A stretch of DNA of 64,000 nt, from positions 1 through 64,000 of the forward strand of contig JALFLH010000034.1 in assembly GCA_022774865.1 (NCBI GenBank), written 5' to 3'. The translations under genes were made by a program, and so were the position numbers. This DNA is from Clostridiales bacterium. GTDB lineage: Bacteria > Bacillota > Clostridia > Oscillospirales > Oscillospiraceae. Below the pieces are notes generated by a model. It was not told where the DNA came from. It worked only from the letters and a program-made list of their open reading frames with translations, and did no database searches. This document shows positions 31,988 through 40,402 of this stretch, piece by piece (the first letter of the stretch is position 1; the number at the start of each line of letters is the position of its first letter).

Positions 31988-34759
31988 TCAATCGATTTCC
32001 TCCGGGACGCCGTCGTCAAACGGAATATCATCGAAGTCCATCTGGGCATTGCCGCCCTTCATGGCTTCCCACTGTTCCTTGGTGATTTTGATGGCGCGGG
32101 GTTTGGAGCCCTGGAAGGGGCCGACAATGCCTTTTTCCTCCATTTCATCCACAATCCGGGCAGCGCGGGCGTAGCCCAGCTTGAGCCGGCGTTGGAGCAT
32201 GGAAACGGAAGCCTGCCCGGTTTCCAGAATCACATCCACGGCTGCGGGCAGCATCTCGTCCCCCTCCAGCTCGTCTCCATTGGGTTCGGGATCGGCGGCT
32301 GCGGCAGCCTTTTTTCCGGCCTGCAATGCTTTTTTGTCGATTTCCTCCATGACCGTCTGGTCATAGTCAGCCACGTAATGCTCCTTGACATAGTTTGCGA
32401 CCGCGACAACCTCCCCGTCGGTGACGAAGCAGCCCTGCACACGCAGCGGCTTGCCGCAGCCGATGGGGGCAAACAGCATATCGCCCTTGCCAACCAGCTT
32501 CTCCGCACCCTGAGTATCCAGAATGATGCGGGATTCCATCGCGGATGCCACGGAAAACGCGATCCGCGAAGGAATATTGGCTTTCATCAGACCGGTGATT
32601 ACATCCGCGGAGGGTCGCTGGGTGGCAATCACCAAATGGATACCTGCGGCGCGTCCCATCTGGGCAATGCGGCAGATGGAATCCTCTACTTCCTTGGCAG
32701 CGACCATCATCAGGTCAGCCAGCTCATCGATAATGACGATCAACTGGGGCAGCTTCACGCCCTCCTCCTCTGCCATGACGATGGAATTGTAGGATTCCAG
32801 ATCCCGAACACCGGCGTCGGACATGGTCTTGTAACGGCGCATCATTTCTGTGACGGCCCATTGCAGGGAGCCTGCCGCCTTTTTCGGGTCTGTAACCACG
32901 GGAATCATCAGATGGGGAATGCCATTGTAGTTGGCCAGTTCCACCATTTTGGGATCCACCATAATCAGCTTTACATCCTCAGGACTGGCTTTGTAGAGCA
33001 GGCTGATGATGATAGAGTTCATGCACACAGATTTACCGGAACCGGTGGTGCCGGCAATCAGCATATGGGGCATTCTGGCGATATTACCGATGATGCAGTT
33101 TCCGCCGATGTCCTTGCCCACGGCGAAGGAGGACTTGGATTTCGATTTTTCAAACTCGGGCGAGCCAAGCACCTCCCGCAGGGAAACCATGGTCACCGTG
33201 CGGTTGGGAACCTCAATGCCCACCACGGAGATCTTGCCGGTGACCGGCGCGATTCGCACACTGGGTGCGCCCAGACTCAGCGCCAGATCGTCCGCCACCG
33301 TGGTCAGCTTGTTCAGCCGGACACCCTTGTCCAGTTCCACCTCATAACGGGTGACGCTGGGGCCGCGGACGACGTTGATGATGTGGGCGTCGATTTTAAA
33401 GCTGGCAAGCGTCTCGTTCAAACGTTTGGAATTCTCCCGCATCTCCGCCGTTCCATCCGCCGCGTTCCGGGCGGGCTGATTCAGAAGATCTATGGGCGGG
33501 AAGCAGTACACCGGTTTGGGTTCTGCCTGCGCGGCGGCAATCTCCTGTGCCACCTGCACGGCGGATGCTGCCGTATCCTTTGCGGTGACCTTATCCCTTA
33601 CAGGCGGAACCGGTTTTTCCACGACTGGGCCGTCCGGAATGGGAGCCTCCCGAACAAGCGGCGGCATATCCACCGGAATGGGCGGATTCTTCTCCGGCTC
33701 CGCCTGTTTCACCGGCTTCGGCTCTGCGGCCTGAATGACCGCCTTCTCAGCTTCAGGCTCAGACGGTTTCTTTTGCGCGGGCGTAAGAATCTGTTCCGGT
33801 TCGCCATCCGCCACATGATTGGCGGCGGCTGCCACCGGATCGGTGATTTCACCGCCGATCTGGCTCAAAATATCATCGCGGGTCCTGTCGTCGGCTTTGG
33901 GAATGGGCGGAGCGCCTTTCTTGCCGGGCTTCGGATGCGCCAGCGCATCGATCAGCGTGATTTCATCTTCCTTGCGCTGCTGCTCAAGCCGCTGCTCTTC
34001 CTGCTGCAGGCGGCGCTGGCGGTTGCGTTCGATCTGCCGGTTCGCAATGTGATTCACCACCATGGCGGCGGGTTCGGGACGCTCCTCAAAATCCTCGTCC
34101 TCAAAGTCATCCCTTGGGCGGTTCCGGATTGCCCGAACCATACTGGGCACCGTAATCATCATCGAAGCAAGCAGCGTCAGCGCGGCGGCGGTAATGAATA
34201 CCACGTAGGACAAGAAGCCGCCGCAGGCCCAGCGCACGCCCATGGCGAGCAGTCCGCAGAGAAGTCCGCCGGTGATTCCGGTTTTTCCGCCGGACAGCAG
34301 ATCGGTAAGAATGGAAGCGCCGCCCGTGAACGTCCGATTATTGACAATCAGGTGATAAATGGAACCAGCCAGCAGCACGAATACGAGCAGGCAGATACTG
34401 CGCATCCGCACCGGCTGCTTTCCGCTGAACACAAGAATCATGAACAGATACAGCAGGCAGGGAATGGAAATGTAAAATCCCGCTTTCCCGATGAGACTGC
34501 AGACCACGTCCCGCACCAGAACCAGCAGTTTCCCCTCCGATTTCATGCCGGCCGCAAGAAACACAATAAACAAAACAAGGCAGACAACACCCAGCGTAAT
34601 CCGAACCGGCAGATGGGAATCTGCCTGAATGTCCGCTTTCGGGGGTGTCTGATTTTTCTTTTCTCCGGAAGAAGCGGTTTTTTTCGTCCCACCGCCGGAT
34701 TTCTTCTTCACATCCGTCACAGCCTTCTGAGCTCGGGAAGCAGATTTCTTTTCCGCCAT
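31988..34759 (-). CDS. ftsK: DNA translocase FtsK/SpoIIIE
   Basis: An ATP-driven dsDNA pump that clears DNA from the division septum; in sporulation the SpoIIIE role moves the chromosome into the forespore. The 923-residue protein has a basic N-terminus, four membrane helices (about 50-195), a Pro/Glu-rich linker (about 240-430), and the RecA-like motor with Walker A GTTGSGKSVCMNS near 570 and IVIIDELADLM. A C-terminal gamma winged helix (about 855-915: ARIVDEMEEKGIVGPF) recognises KOPS/SRS sites. RBS GGAGG precedes ATG. Confidence 0.96.
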   Translation of the reverse strand: MAEKKSASRAQKAVTDVKKKSGGGTKKTASSGEKKNQTPPKADIQADSHLPVRITLGVVCLVLFIVFLAAGMKSEGKLLVLVRDVVCSLIGKAGFYISIPCLLYLFMILVFSGKQPVRMRSICLLVFVLLAGSIYHLIVNNRTFTGGASILTDLLSGGKTGITGGLLCGLLAMGVRWACGGFLSYVVFITAAALTLLASMMITVPSMVRAIRNRPRDDFEDEDFEERPEPAAMVVNHIANRQIERNRQRRLQQEEQRLEQQRKEDEITLIDALAHPKPGKKGAPPIPKADDRTRDDILSQIGGEITDPVAAAANHVADGEPEQILTPAQKKPSEPEAEKAVIQAAEPKPVKQAEPEKNPPIPVDMPPLVREAPIPDGPVVEKPVPPVRDKVTAKDTAASAVQVAQEIAAAQAEPKPVYCFPPIDLLNQPARNAADGTAEMRENSKRLNETLASFKIDAHIINVVRGPSVTRYEVELDKGVRLNKLTTVADDLALSLGAPSVRIAPVTGKISVVGIEVPNRTVTMVSLREVLGSPEFEKSKSKSSFAVGKDIGGNCIIGNIARMPHMLIAGTTGSGKSVCMNSIIISLLYKASPEDVKLIMVDPKMVELANYNGIPHLMIPVVTDPKKAAGSLQWAVTEMMRRYKTMSDAGVRDLESYNSIVMAEEEGVKLPQLIVIIDELADLMMVAAKEVEDSICRIAQMGRAAGIHLVIATQRPSADVITGLMKANIPSRIAFSVASAMESRIILDTQGAEKLVGKGDMLFAPIGCGKPLRVQGCFVTDGEVVAVANYVKEHYVADYDQTVMEEIDKKALQAGKKAAAAADPEPNGDELEGDEMLPAAVDVILETGQASVSMLQRRLKLGYARAARIVDEMEEKGIVGPFQGSKPRAIKITKEQWEAMKGGNAQMDFDDIPFDDGVPEEID

Positions 34760-34770
34760 GATTTACCTCC

Positions 34771-35610
34771 TCACGCAGCAGAAAGATACAGAATGAATGA
34801 AAGCAGGGCAAGCCCCAGACTGTAGTAGGCAAACACGCCGAAGCCGATGTTCACAGCCATGGTGCGCATCACCCGGATTCCGGCAAATGCACCGGCAAAA
34901 GCGGCGGCTGCGGCCAGAAGGCAGCACAGGATTGCACCGAATCCGGCGGCGCCGATTCCAGCGGTAACAAGGGATACCACGTCAAACACGATCAAAATTG
35001 CAGTCACAGCCATCTGCGCCATCAGGGACAGATTCACAATGTAGCTCCGTTCCGCACCGAAAATGCTCCCGGCAGAGGTTATCGTGCCGACGGATGAAAT
35101 TCCCGGAAAAACGGACATTCCGCCGCACAGGCCCATAAGTACACCCTCCAGCCGGGAAAGGGATCTGGCATCCTTGTTGCCGGAGGGAAGGAGATTGGGA
35201 AGATACAGGATAATGCCGTTCAGAACCAGAAACAGCGCTATCCAGTTCAGGCTGAGATTCATGGCAGATGTTTTCGGATACAGGAAAAATGCCAGCGCAA
35301 GCGGAATCAGCATGGTGGCCAGCAGGCGGAAATCCAGCAGCGTCCGCACATCCACAGGACGCTTCCTGCGGCGCTTGGGCACCCGCGCCAGCCGCCGCTG
35401 ACGGATCATCCGCCGAATCTGACTCCGGCAGCTATAGTACAGGGAAGCCAGAACGGCCAGATGGATCATCAGACGCATCAGGGGAGATTCCCCATCCGCG
35501 CCGAAAACCGTTAATAGAATCGCTTTATGCGCCTGTGCAGAGACAGGCAGAATATCAGCCAAACCGGAAAGCAGGCCAAAAAGCAGGCTTTGAAGCCAGT
35601 TCAGATTCAC
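34771..35610 (-). CDS. Divergent UppP/BacA-like membrane protein
   Basis: UppP dephosphorylates undecaprenyl diphosphate to recycle the cell-wall lipid carrier. This 279-residue protein has about seven membrane helices and keeps the two signature regions in altered form: GLLSGLADILPVSAQAHKAIL (family norm has Glu and SSSGH) and FPGISSVGTITSAG (family norm PGxSRSG). The missing Arg and Ser suggest altered or lost catalysis. GTG 35610 is supported by GGAGG seven bases upstream. It is 11 bp before ftsK on the same strand and probably co-transcribed. Confidence 0.75.
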   Translation of the reverse strand: MNLNWLQSLLFGLLSGLADILPVSAQAHKAILLTVFGADGESPLMRLMIHLAVLASLYYSCRSQIRRMIRQRRLARVPKRRRKRPVDVRTLLDFRLLATMLIPLALAFFLYPKTSAMNLSLNWIALFLVLNGIILYLPNLLPSGNKDARSLSRLEGVLMGLCGGMSVFPGISSVGTITSAGSIFGAERSYIVNLSLMAQMAVTAILIVFDVVSLVTAGIGAAGFGAILCCLLAAAAAFAGAFAGIRVMRTMAVNIGFGVFAYYSLGLALLSFILYLSAA

Positions 35611-35685
35611 GCCAATCCCTCCACTCAAATTTTTACAGCTTACTATACCATATTTTTGAGTGAATTTCCAGTCCCTTTTCAAAAA

Positions 35686-36393
35686 TTAAGAGTTGGGGTT
35701 CCCGCTTTTTGACGCTTTGCTCTTGTCAATCATCCGGTGCAGCGCGGAGAGGGCGTCGTTCAGCCCGCCCAACCGGTCAATCAGGCCGGAGGCCACTGCT
35801 TCTTTTCCGTAGAGAATGGTGCCTACATCCGTTGCCATCTCTCCTGTCGCCATCATAAAATGTTCGAATTCAGATTTGGATATCTTCGAATTATTGGCCA
35901 CAAATTCCACAATCTGCTCCTGAATCCGCTGAAAATAGCGGAAGGTCTGGGGCGCGCCCACCACAAGTCCAGTCATCCGCACGGGATGGACGGTCATGCT
36001 GGCTGTTGGCGTAATAAATGACTTTTTGGTGCACACCGCCAGCGGAATTCCAATGGAATGACCACCGCCCAGAACCAGTGATACCGTGGGTTTTTTCATA
36101 CCTGCAATCATTTCGGCAATGGCAAGACCTGCCTCAATATCGCCGCCCACCGTGTTCAGAAGCAGCAGCAGCCCGTCAATCTCATCGCTTTCCTCGATGC
36201 CGGCCAGAAGGGGCAGCACGTGTTCATATTTGGTAGTTTTGCAGGTCTCAGGCAGAACCTGATGCCCTTCCACCTGACCAATGATGGTCAGCGTATAGAT
36301 TTTGCCGGATTCGCTTTTGGTCAGGTCGGAGCCAAGCTCCACAATCTGTTCCCGTTCCTGTTCCTTCATGTCGGGGTTGTGCGAAGCGTTCAT
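35686..36393 (-). CDS. tepA: TepA/ClpP-family peptidase
   Basis: A ClpP/crotonase-superfamily serine peptidase. The 235-residue protein has the VGGDIEAGLAIAEMIAGM segment and GGGHSIGIPLAV with the putative catalytic Ser, and HPVRMTGLVVG, matching the translocation-enhancing protein TepA group (YmfB). In Bacillus this gene sits beside spoIIIE, as here beside ftsK, which supports the call. GGAGG precedes ATG 36393. The cellular substrate is unknown; TepA was linked to processing of signal peptides. Confidence 0.85.
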   Translation of the reverse strand: MNASHNPDMKEQEREQIVELGSDLTKSESGKIYTLTIIGQVEGHQVLPETCKTTKYEHVLPLLAGIEESDEIDGLLLLLNTVGGDIEAGLAIAEMIAGMKKPTVSLVLGGGHSIGIPLAVCTKKSFITPTASMTVHPVRMTGLVVGAPQTFRYFQRIQEQIVEFVANNSKISKSEFEHFMMATGEMATDVGTILYGKEAVASGLIDRLGGLNDALSALHRMIDKSKASKSGNPNS

Positions 36394-36446
36394 TGGATTA
36401 CCTCCTTTTTTCTTAGGATATCCAATTCCAAGACGATAATTCCCTC

Positions 36447-36475
36447 TTGCGCGGATAGGGAAAGTGGCGTATAAT
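36447..36475 (+). promoter_or_regulatory. Promoter for ybaK
   Basis: TTGCGC (36447-36452), 17-bp spacer, TATAAT (36470-36475). Transcription would start near 36482, only about 11 nt before ATG 36493 and right at an in-frame GTG (36484). No ribosome binding site fits in so short a leader. Confidence 0.65.
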
Positions 36476-36492
36476 AAGATACGGTGATTAAT

Positions 36493-36966
36493 ATGGCAAC
36501 AAAGACAAACGCGGTTCGTCTGGTGGAGCAGGCAGGGATTCCCTGCCGGGAGGAATTCTACGAATTTGACGAACATGACCTGAACGGAAACCACGCCGCC
36601 GAAGCGCTGGGGAAACCCGCCGAGGAAGTGTTCAAAACGCTGGTGGCGCGGGGTGAACGAACGGGAATTAATGTATTCTGCATTCCGGTCTGCTGCGAGC
36701 TGGATCTGAAAAAGGCAGCCAAAGCGGCCGGAGACAAGAATATGGAGCTGATACCCGTCAAGGAACTGCTTAGTCTCACCGGATATGTCCGGGGCGGCTG
36801 CAGCCCGGTGGGCATGAAGAAGAAATACCCCACCTTCTTTGACGAGACCTGCCAGCTCTATGATGAAATCGCCGTCTCCGCCGGAGCCAGAGGGCACCAG
36901 ATGCTGGTGCCGCCGGAAGCTCTGGCACGGCTGGTGGATGCCAAACTGGTTGACATTATTCAATAA
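36493..36966 (+). CDS. ybaK: Cys-tRNA(Pro)/Cys-tRNA(Cys) deacylase, YbaK/EbsC family
   Basis: A trans-editing enzyme that hydrolyses mischarged Cys-tRNA(Pro). The 157-residue protein has YEFDEHDLNGNHAAEALGKP, VFKTLVARG, and the family core CELDLKKAAKAAG with GGCSPVGMKKKYPTFFDE. The ATG is taken at 36493, with GTG 36484 as the alternative. No Shine-Dalgarno sequence precedes either, and the promoter is so close that the mRNA would be nearly leaderless. Confidence 0.9.
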   Translation: MATKTNAVRLVEQAGIPCREEFYEFDEHDLNGNHAAEALGKPAEEVFKTLVARGERTGINVFCIPVCCELDLKKAAKAAGDKNMELIPVKELLSLTGYVRGGCSPVGMKKKYPTFFDETCQLYDEIAVSAGARGHQMLVPPEALARLVDAKLVDIIQ

Positions 36967-36984
36967 ACAGAAAGGAATACTTCT

Positions 36985-37233
36985 ATGCAGTACACTTACA
37001 AAACCATGGGAACCTGTTCGCAGATGATCAGCTTTGAAATCGAGGATGGCAAGGTTCACAACGTCCAGTTCTTCGGCGGCTGCAACGGTAATCTGAAGGG
37101 CATCGGCTCTCTCGTGGAGGGCATGAACGTGGACGATGTGATTGCCAGGGTTGGAGGCATCACCTGCGGCATGAAAAAGACCTCCTGCCCCGATCAGCTC
37201 GCGCAGGCTCTCAAGCAGGCGAAAAACGCCTGA
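36985..37233 (+). CDS. TIGR03905 family TSCPD domain protein
   Basis: An 82-residue protein with three conserved cysteine positions and the terminal TSCPDQLAQAL motif, diagnostic of the TSCPD domain also found at the end of some ribonucleotide reductases. GGCNGNLKGIG fits the TIGR03905 family. Its function is not established; nucleic-acid or metal binding is suspected. AGAAAGGAA precedes ATG, 18 bp after ybaK, so the two share a transcript. Confidence 0.92.
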   Translation: MQYTYKTMGTCSQMISFEIEDGKVHNVQFFGGCNGNLKGIGSLVEGMNVDDVIARVGGITCGMKKTSCPDQLAQALKQAKNA

Positions 37234-37254
37234 TCTTATATTTTTCTCAGGAAA

Positions 37255-37290
37255 TACCGCCTGCCGGAAATCCGGCAGGCGGTATGTTAT
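37255..37290. terminator. Bidirectional terminator
   Basis: Perfect 14-bp stem TACCGCCTGCCGGA / TCCGGCAGGCGGTA with a 2-base loop. It separates the TSCPD gene from the convergent Na/Pi symporter gene. On minus it is followed by TTTCCTGAG. Confidence 0.8.
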
Positions 37291-37298
37291 AGATTCGG

Positions 37299-39098
37299 TT
37301 ATTTCAGTTCTTTCAGCGGAGCGATAAACTGGTCACGGCGGCGGTTCTTCTCCATGCGGTAGTGTTCATCGTTGCCCTCATGAATTTCCCGTAGATAATC
37401 ATAGTGGTTCTGCAGGATCGCTTCATTATTTCTCGCCATCATCATAACAGCAATGGAAGAGCATTGATCGGATGCACGTTCCAGATAGGTCAGCGACTCC
37501 ATAAATACCAGACCGGAGCTGACTGAGCAGGAGCCGTTCTTCAAGCGCTTGGTGTGGCGATCCTTCAGGATCATGACCATATCATCGATGACCTCCTCCA
37601 GAGGCTCGATGGACTTGGCAGCTTCATTGTTGCCGCTGGTAAACGCGTCTACCGTAATATTGAGGATCTCTTTCACAGCAGAACCGATGATCTGAAGCTC
37701 TTTTTTCGCCGTATCGGAGAATACGCCGTTCTCCTCCTGCAGCCGCTGGGCAAGCTCCACCAGATTGGTGGCATAGTCGCCGATTCGTTCGAAATTGGGC
37801 ACGGTCTGCATCAGCATATCTAGCTGACGGTCATCCATTTCGGTTTCCACGGCCTTGCTCAAGCCGATCAGGAACCGGTCAGCCTCGTCCGCGAACTGAT
37901 CCAGACAGTCTTCGTCCGCGTCGATTTCCGGGAACTGGGCAGGGTCCAGCTTATCCACCAGTTGGCTCAGGCCGCGGACAAAATTATCTCTTGCCACTGC
38001 GCCCATGGCAGCCACCGCCTTTGTGGCTTCAGCCACGGCAACGGCGGGAGAGATATACAGCTTATCATCCAGCGTATGCATTTCGGGGTGACGCTGCTGT
38101 TCAGGCTTGTCATCCCGGACAATGGCCATGGAAAGCTTCACAAGCTGATTGGTAAATGGCAGCAGCGCAATGGCGGTCAGCAGATTGAACACCGTCTGGA
38201 AATTGGCGATTCCACCGCTGTCCACCGGGCTGCTCCAGAAAGACGCGCCGAAAACCATTTTCGATTGCAGCAGGGTCATCACCAGCATGAACAGGATGGT
38301 ACCGATGGTGTTAAACGCAATGTGCACAACGCCTGTCCGCTTGGCATCCTTGGAGGTACCGATGGAGCAGACCATGGCAGTTGTGACGCAGGTGCCCAGA
38401 TTGATGCCCATAATCACGGGGTAAACCATGGAAAACGTCATGGCGCCGGATACGGACAGCGCCTGCAGCATACCCACCATCGCCGAGGAACTCTGCACAA
38501 TCACAGTCAGAATCAGGCCGGCCGCAATACCCAGCACCGGGTTATTGAGCTGCATGAGAACATTGCGGAATGCTTCCGTCTGTGAAAGCGGCTCCACAGC
38601 GCTGGTCATCAGATCCAGACCCACAAACAGAATACCAAATCCAATGAAAATATCCCCGATGGTTTTTGCGGATTTGGTCTTGATAAACATCAGAAGAATG
38701 ATGCCGACCACAAGCGCCACAGGCGCCAGTGTATCCGTATTAAACAACATCAGAATCCAGTTATCCCCGGCTTCAATCGAAGAAAGGCGGATAATCTGCG
38801 CGGTAACCGTGGTTCCGATATTTGCGCCCAGCACAATGGAAACCGCCTGCTTCAGATTCAGAACGCCGGCTCCGATCAGAGCAACCGTCAGAACAATGGT
38901 CGCAGTGGAGCTTTGGATCACCGCGGTAACCAGCGTGCCCGTGAGCACACCGACGAGTACATTTCCGGTCACCTTTTCAAGAATGCGTTTCAACGCTGCG
39001 CCGGAACTGTTTTTCAGGCCGTCACCCATGACCTCAATACCATAGAGGAACATGGCCAGACCGCCGAGCAGTTTGATGATGGCATGAAAGATCTCCAT
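37299..39098 (-). CDS. Na/Pi cotransporter family protein with PhoU-like tail
   Basis: A NptA/YjbB-type sodium-phosphate symporter. The 599-residue protein has eight or more membrane helices and the two inverted QSST/QSSS signatures (VIQSSTATIV; IVQSSSAMVG) that bind substrate. From about residue 350 comes a soluble PhoU-like helical domain (MQTVPNFERIGDYATNLVEL) that probably senses or gates phosphate. ATG 39098 is preferred to ATG 39104 on spacing to AGGAG. It is a single gene. Confidence 0.93.
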   Translation of the reverse strand: MEIFHAIIKLLGGLAMFLYGIEVMGDGLKNSSGAALKRILEKVTGNVLVGVLTGTLVTAVIQSSTATIVLTVALIGAGVLNLKQAVSIVLGANIGTTVTAQIIRLSSIEAGDNWILMLFNTDTLAPVALVVGIILLMFIKTKSAKTIGDIFIGFGILFVGLDLMTSAVEPLSQTEAFRNVLMQLNNPVLGIAAGLILTVIVQSSSAMVGMLQALSVSGAMTFSMVYPVIMGINLGTCVTTAMVCSIGTSKDAKRTGVVHIAFNTIGTILFMLVMTLLQSKMVFGASFWSSPVDSGGIANFQTVFNLLTAIALLPFTNQLVKLSMAIVRDDKPEQQRHPEMHTLDDKLYISPAVAVAEATKAVAAMGAVARDNFVRGLSQLVDKLDPAQFPEIDADEDCLDQFADEADRFLIGLSKAVETEMDDRQLDMLMQTVPNFERIGDYATNLVELAQRLQEENGVFSDTAKKELQIIGSAVKEILNITVDAFTSGNNEAAKSIEPLEEVIDDMVMILKDRHTKRLKNGSCSVSSGLVFMESLTYLERASDQCSSIAVMMMARNNEAILQNHYDYLREIHEGNDEHYRMEKNRRRDQFIAPLKELK

Positions 39099-39235
39099 AA
39101 TCATACTCCTGTCTATTCTTTGCAGTGCAGGCTCTGAAAGCCGTATGATTTTATTATATTGAAGTTCTCTGAAAAAGTACAGGCTAAATTGAGACTTTTT
39201 AAAGAACAGATCAATTTTTTGTAAAGTTCAACAAA

Positions 39236-39673
39236 TTATCTGCCCGTAGAGCCGAAGCCTCCTTGCCCTCTGACCGTATCATCCAGCTCCTCCACCGCTT
39301 CAAACCCGACCTGCAAAACCGGTGTAATCACAAGCTGAGCAATTCGCTGGCCATTTTCAACGGTCTGCGCATCCCTGCCATGATTGAACAGAACCACGGT
39401 GACCGGGCCGCGGTAGTCGCTGTCGATCACGCCGACCTTATTGGCAGGTGCAAGCCCCATTTTACAGGCAAGTCCGCTGCGGGCATACACCAGACCCGCA
39501 TAGCCCTTCGGAATTTCCAGTGCCAAACCAGTGGGAATCCAGGCAGTCTGACCGGGCTGAATGGTCAGGCTCCCATCCAGGCAGGCATAGAGATCAGCGC
39601 CTGCCGCCTCTGCCGACCCATAGGTTGGCAGCTTGGCGCCGGGATGGAGTTTCTTTACGGCTATGGAATTCAT
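39236..39673 (-). CDS. dut: Deoxyuridine 5'-triphosphate nucleotidohydrolase
   Basis: dUTPase removes dUTP and supplies dUMP for thymidylate synthesis. The 145-residue trimeric-type enzyme shows all five motifs: EAAGADLYAC, ARSGLACK, GVIDSDYRGPV, RIAQLVI and the C-terminal phosphate lid RGQGGFGSTGR. It overlaps nrdG by four bases, so nucleotide supply functions are coupled. Confidence 0.97.
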   Translation of the reverse strand: MNSIAVKKLHPGAKLPTYGSAEAAGADLYACLDGSLTIQPGQTAWIPTGLALEIPKGYAGLVYARSGLACKMGLAPANKVGVIDSDYRGPVTVVLFNHGRDAQTVENGQRIAQLVITPVLQVGFEAVEELDDTVRGQGGFGSTGR

Positions 39674-40218
39674 TTCCGCATCCCCTTTCCTTCACTCTGC
39701 CAGTCCTTCCACAACACAACTTCTCCGCTGGCAAGAGACGCCGGTACGTCAATCAGGCGCTGGTTTTCAGATCCCCGGAACCGAAGCGCAAGATTTTTCC
39801 GACTTTCCATAAATGGGCCGTCAACCAGAACATCCAGATAGCTGAGGTACTCCTTCGTAATTTCCCACGGCCCGAGACGGCCCGAGAGGATATCCTGAAA
39901 CAGATAGCCGGAGAATGCCCAGATGCTCTTGTTGGGATAGGTGGATTTCACCTGACGCAGCAGCTCCACAATGGCGGGCTGATTCTGCGGCTCAAACGGT
40001 TCGCCGCCCAGCAGCGTCAGCCCCCGGATATAATCGGGTTTCAGAAGTCCCAGAATCGTGTCAATGGTCTGCTGGGTAAAGGGCTCTCCGTAGCCGAAAT
40101 CCCACGCCACCTCATTGAAACAGCCCTTGCAGTGGTGGGTGCAGCCGGATACGAACAGGCTCACCCGCACGCCCGGTCCATTGGCGATATCGCAGTTTTT
40201 GATGGTTGCATAATTCAT
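39670..40218 (-). CDS. nrdG: Anaerobic ribonucleoside-triphosphate reductase activating protein
   Basis: A radical SAM enzyme that installs the glycyl radical on NrdD. The 182-residue protein has the cluster motif SGCTHHCKGCFN (CxxxCxxC), followed by LLGGEPFEPQNQ. ATG 40218 (MNYATIKN) is preferred, as AAAGGAG is nine bases away. No nrdD gene lies next to it in this window, so the reductase itself must be elsewhere. It is transcribed with dut from a TTGCCA/TATAAT promoter just upstream. Confidence 0.95.
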   Translation of the reverse strand: MNYATIKNCDIANGPGVRVSLFVSGCTHHCKGCFNEVAWDFGYGEPFTQQTIDTILGLLKPDYIRGLTLLGGEPFEPQNQPAIVELLRQVKSTYPNKSIWAFSGYLFQDILSGRLGPWEITKEYLSYLDVLVDGPFMESRKNLALRFRGSENQRLIDVPASLASGEVVLWKDWQSEGKGMRK

Positions 40219-40257
40219 GAACATAATCTCCTTTGGGGGCTATCAAATGCAAGCCCT

Positions 40258-40285
40258 ATTATACCAGAAAATTTCAAAATGGCAA
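40258..40285 (-). promoter_or_regulatory. Promoter of nrdG-dut
   Basis: On the minus strand TTGCCA (40285-40280), 16-bp spacer, TATAAT (40263-40258), about 40 bp before the nrdG start. Confidence 0.65.
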
Positions 40286-40331
40286 TGCGGCAGAATTTAC
40301 AAATCGGCAATCTTTCCCCTGCCCCCTCCCC

Positions 40332-40360
40332 TTGTCAAGACCGGATAAAACGAGTATAAT
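40332..40360 (+). promoter_or_regulatory. Promoter of the TIGR04255 gene
   Basis: TTGTCA (40332-40337), 17-bp spacer, TATAAT (40355-40360). It diverges from the nrdG promoter about 50 bp away. Confidence 0.7.
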
Positions 40361-40385
40361 AGAGGAAATATATAGAGGAAATATA
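40360..40385. repeat. Tandem 13-bp duplication in the leader
   Basis: TAGAGGAAATATA is present twice in a row, starting in the last base of the -10 box. It duplicates the transcript start region and an AGAGGA sequence, and lies 18 bp before the next start codon. Confidence 0.7.
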
Positions 40386-40402
40386 TGGAATGAGGGATTG
40401 CA

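Noticed and set aside
32192-34825. Long open frame antisense to ftsK
   Set aside because: Low-information translation full of His and Gly; ftsK motifs on the other strand are decisive.
35686-37059. Reading TepA as a 457-residue protein starting at 37059
   Set aside because: The extra N-terminus lies antisense to ybaK and the TSCPD gene; GGAGG at 36393 gives the normal TepA length.
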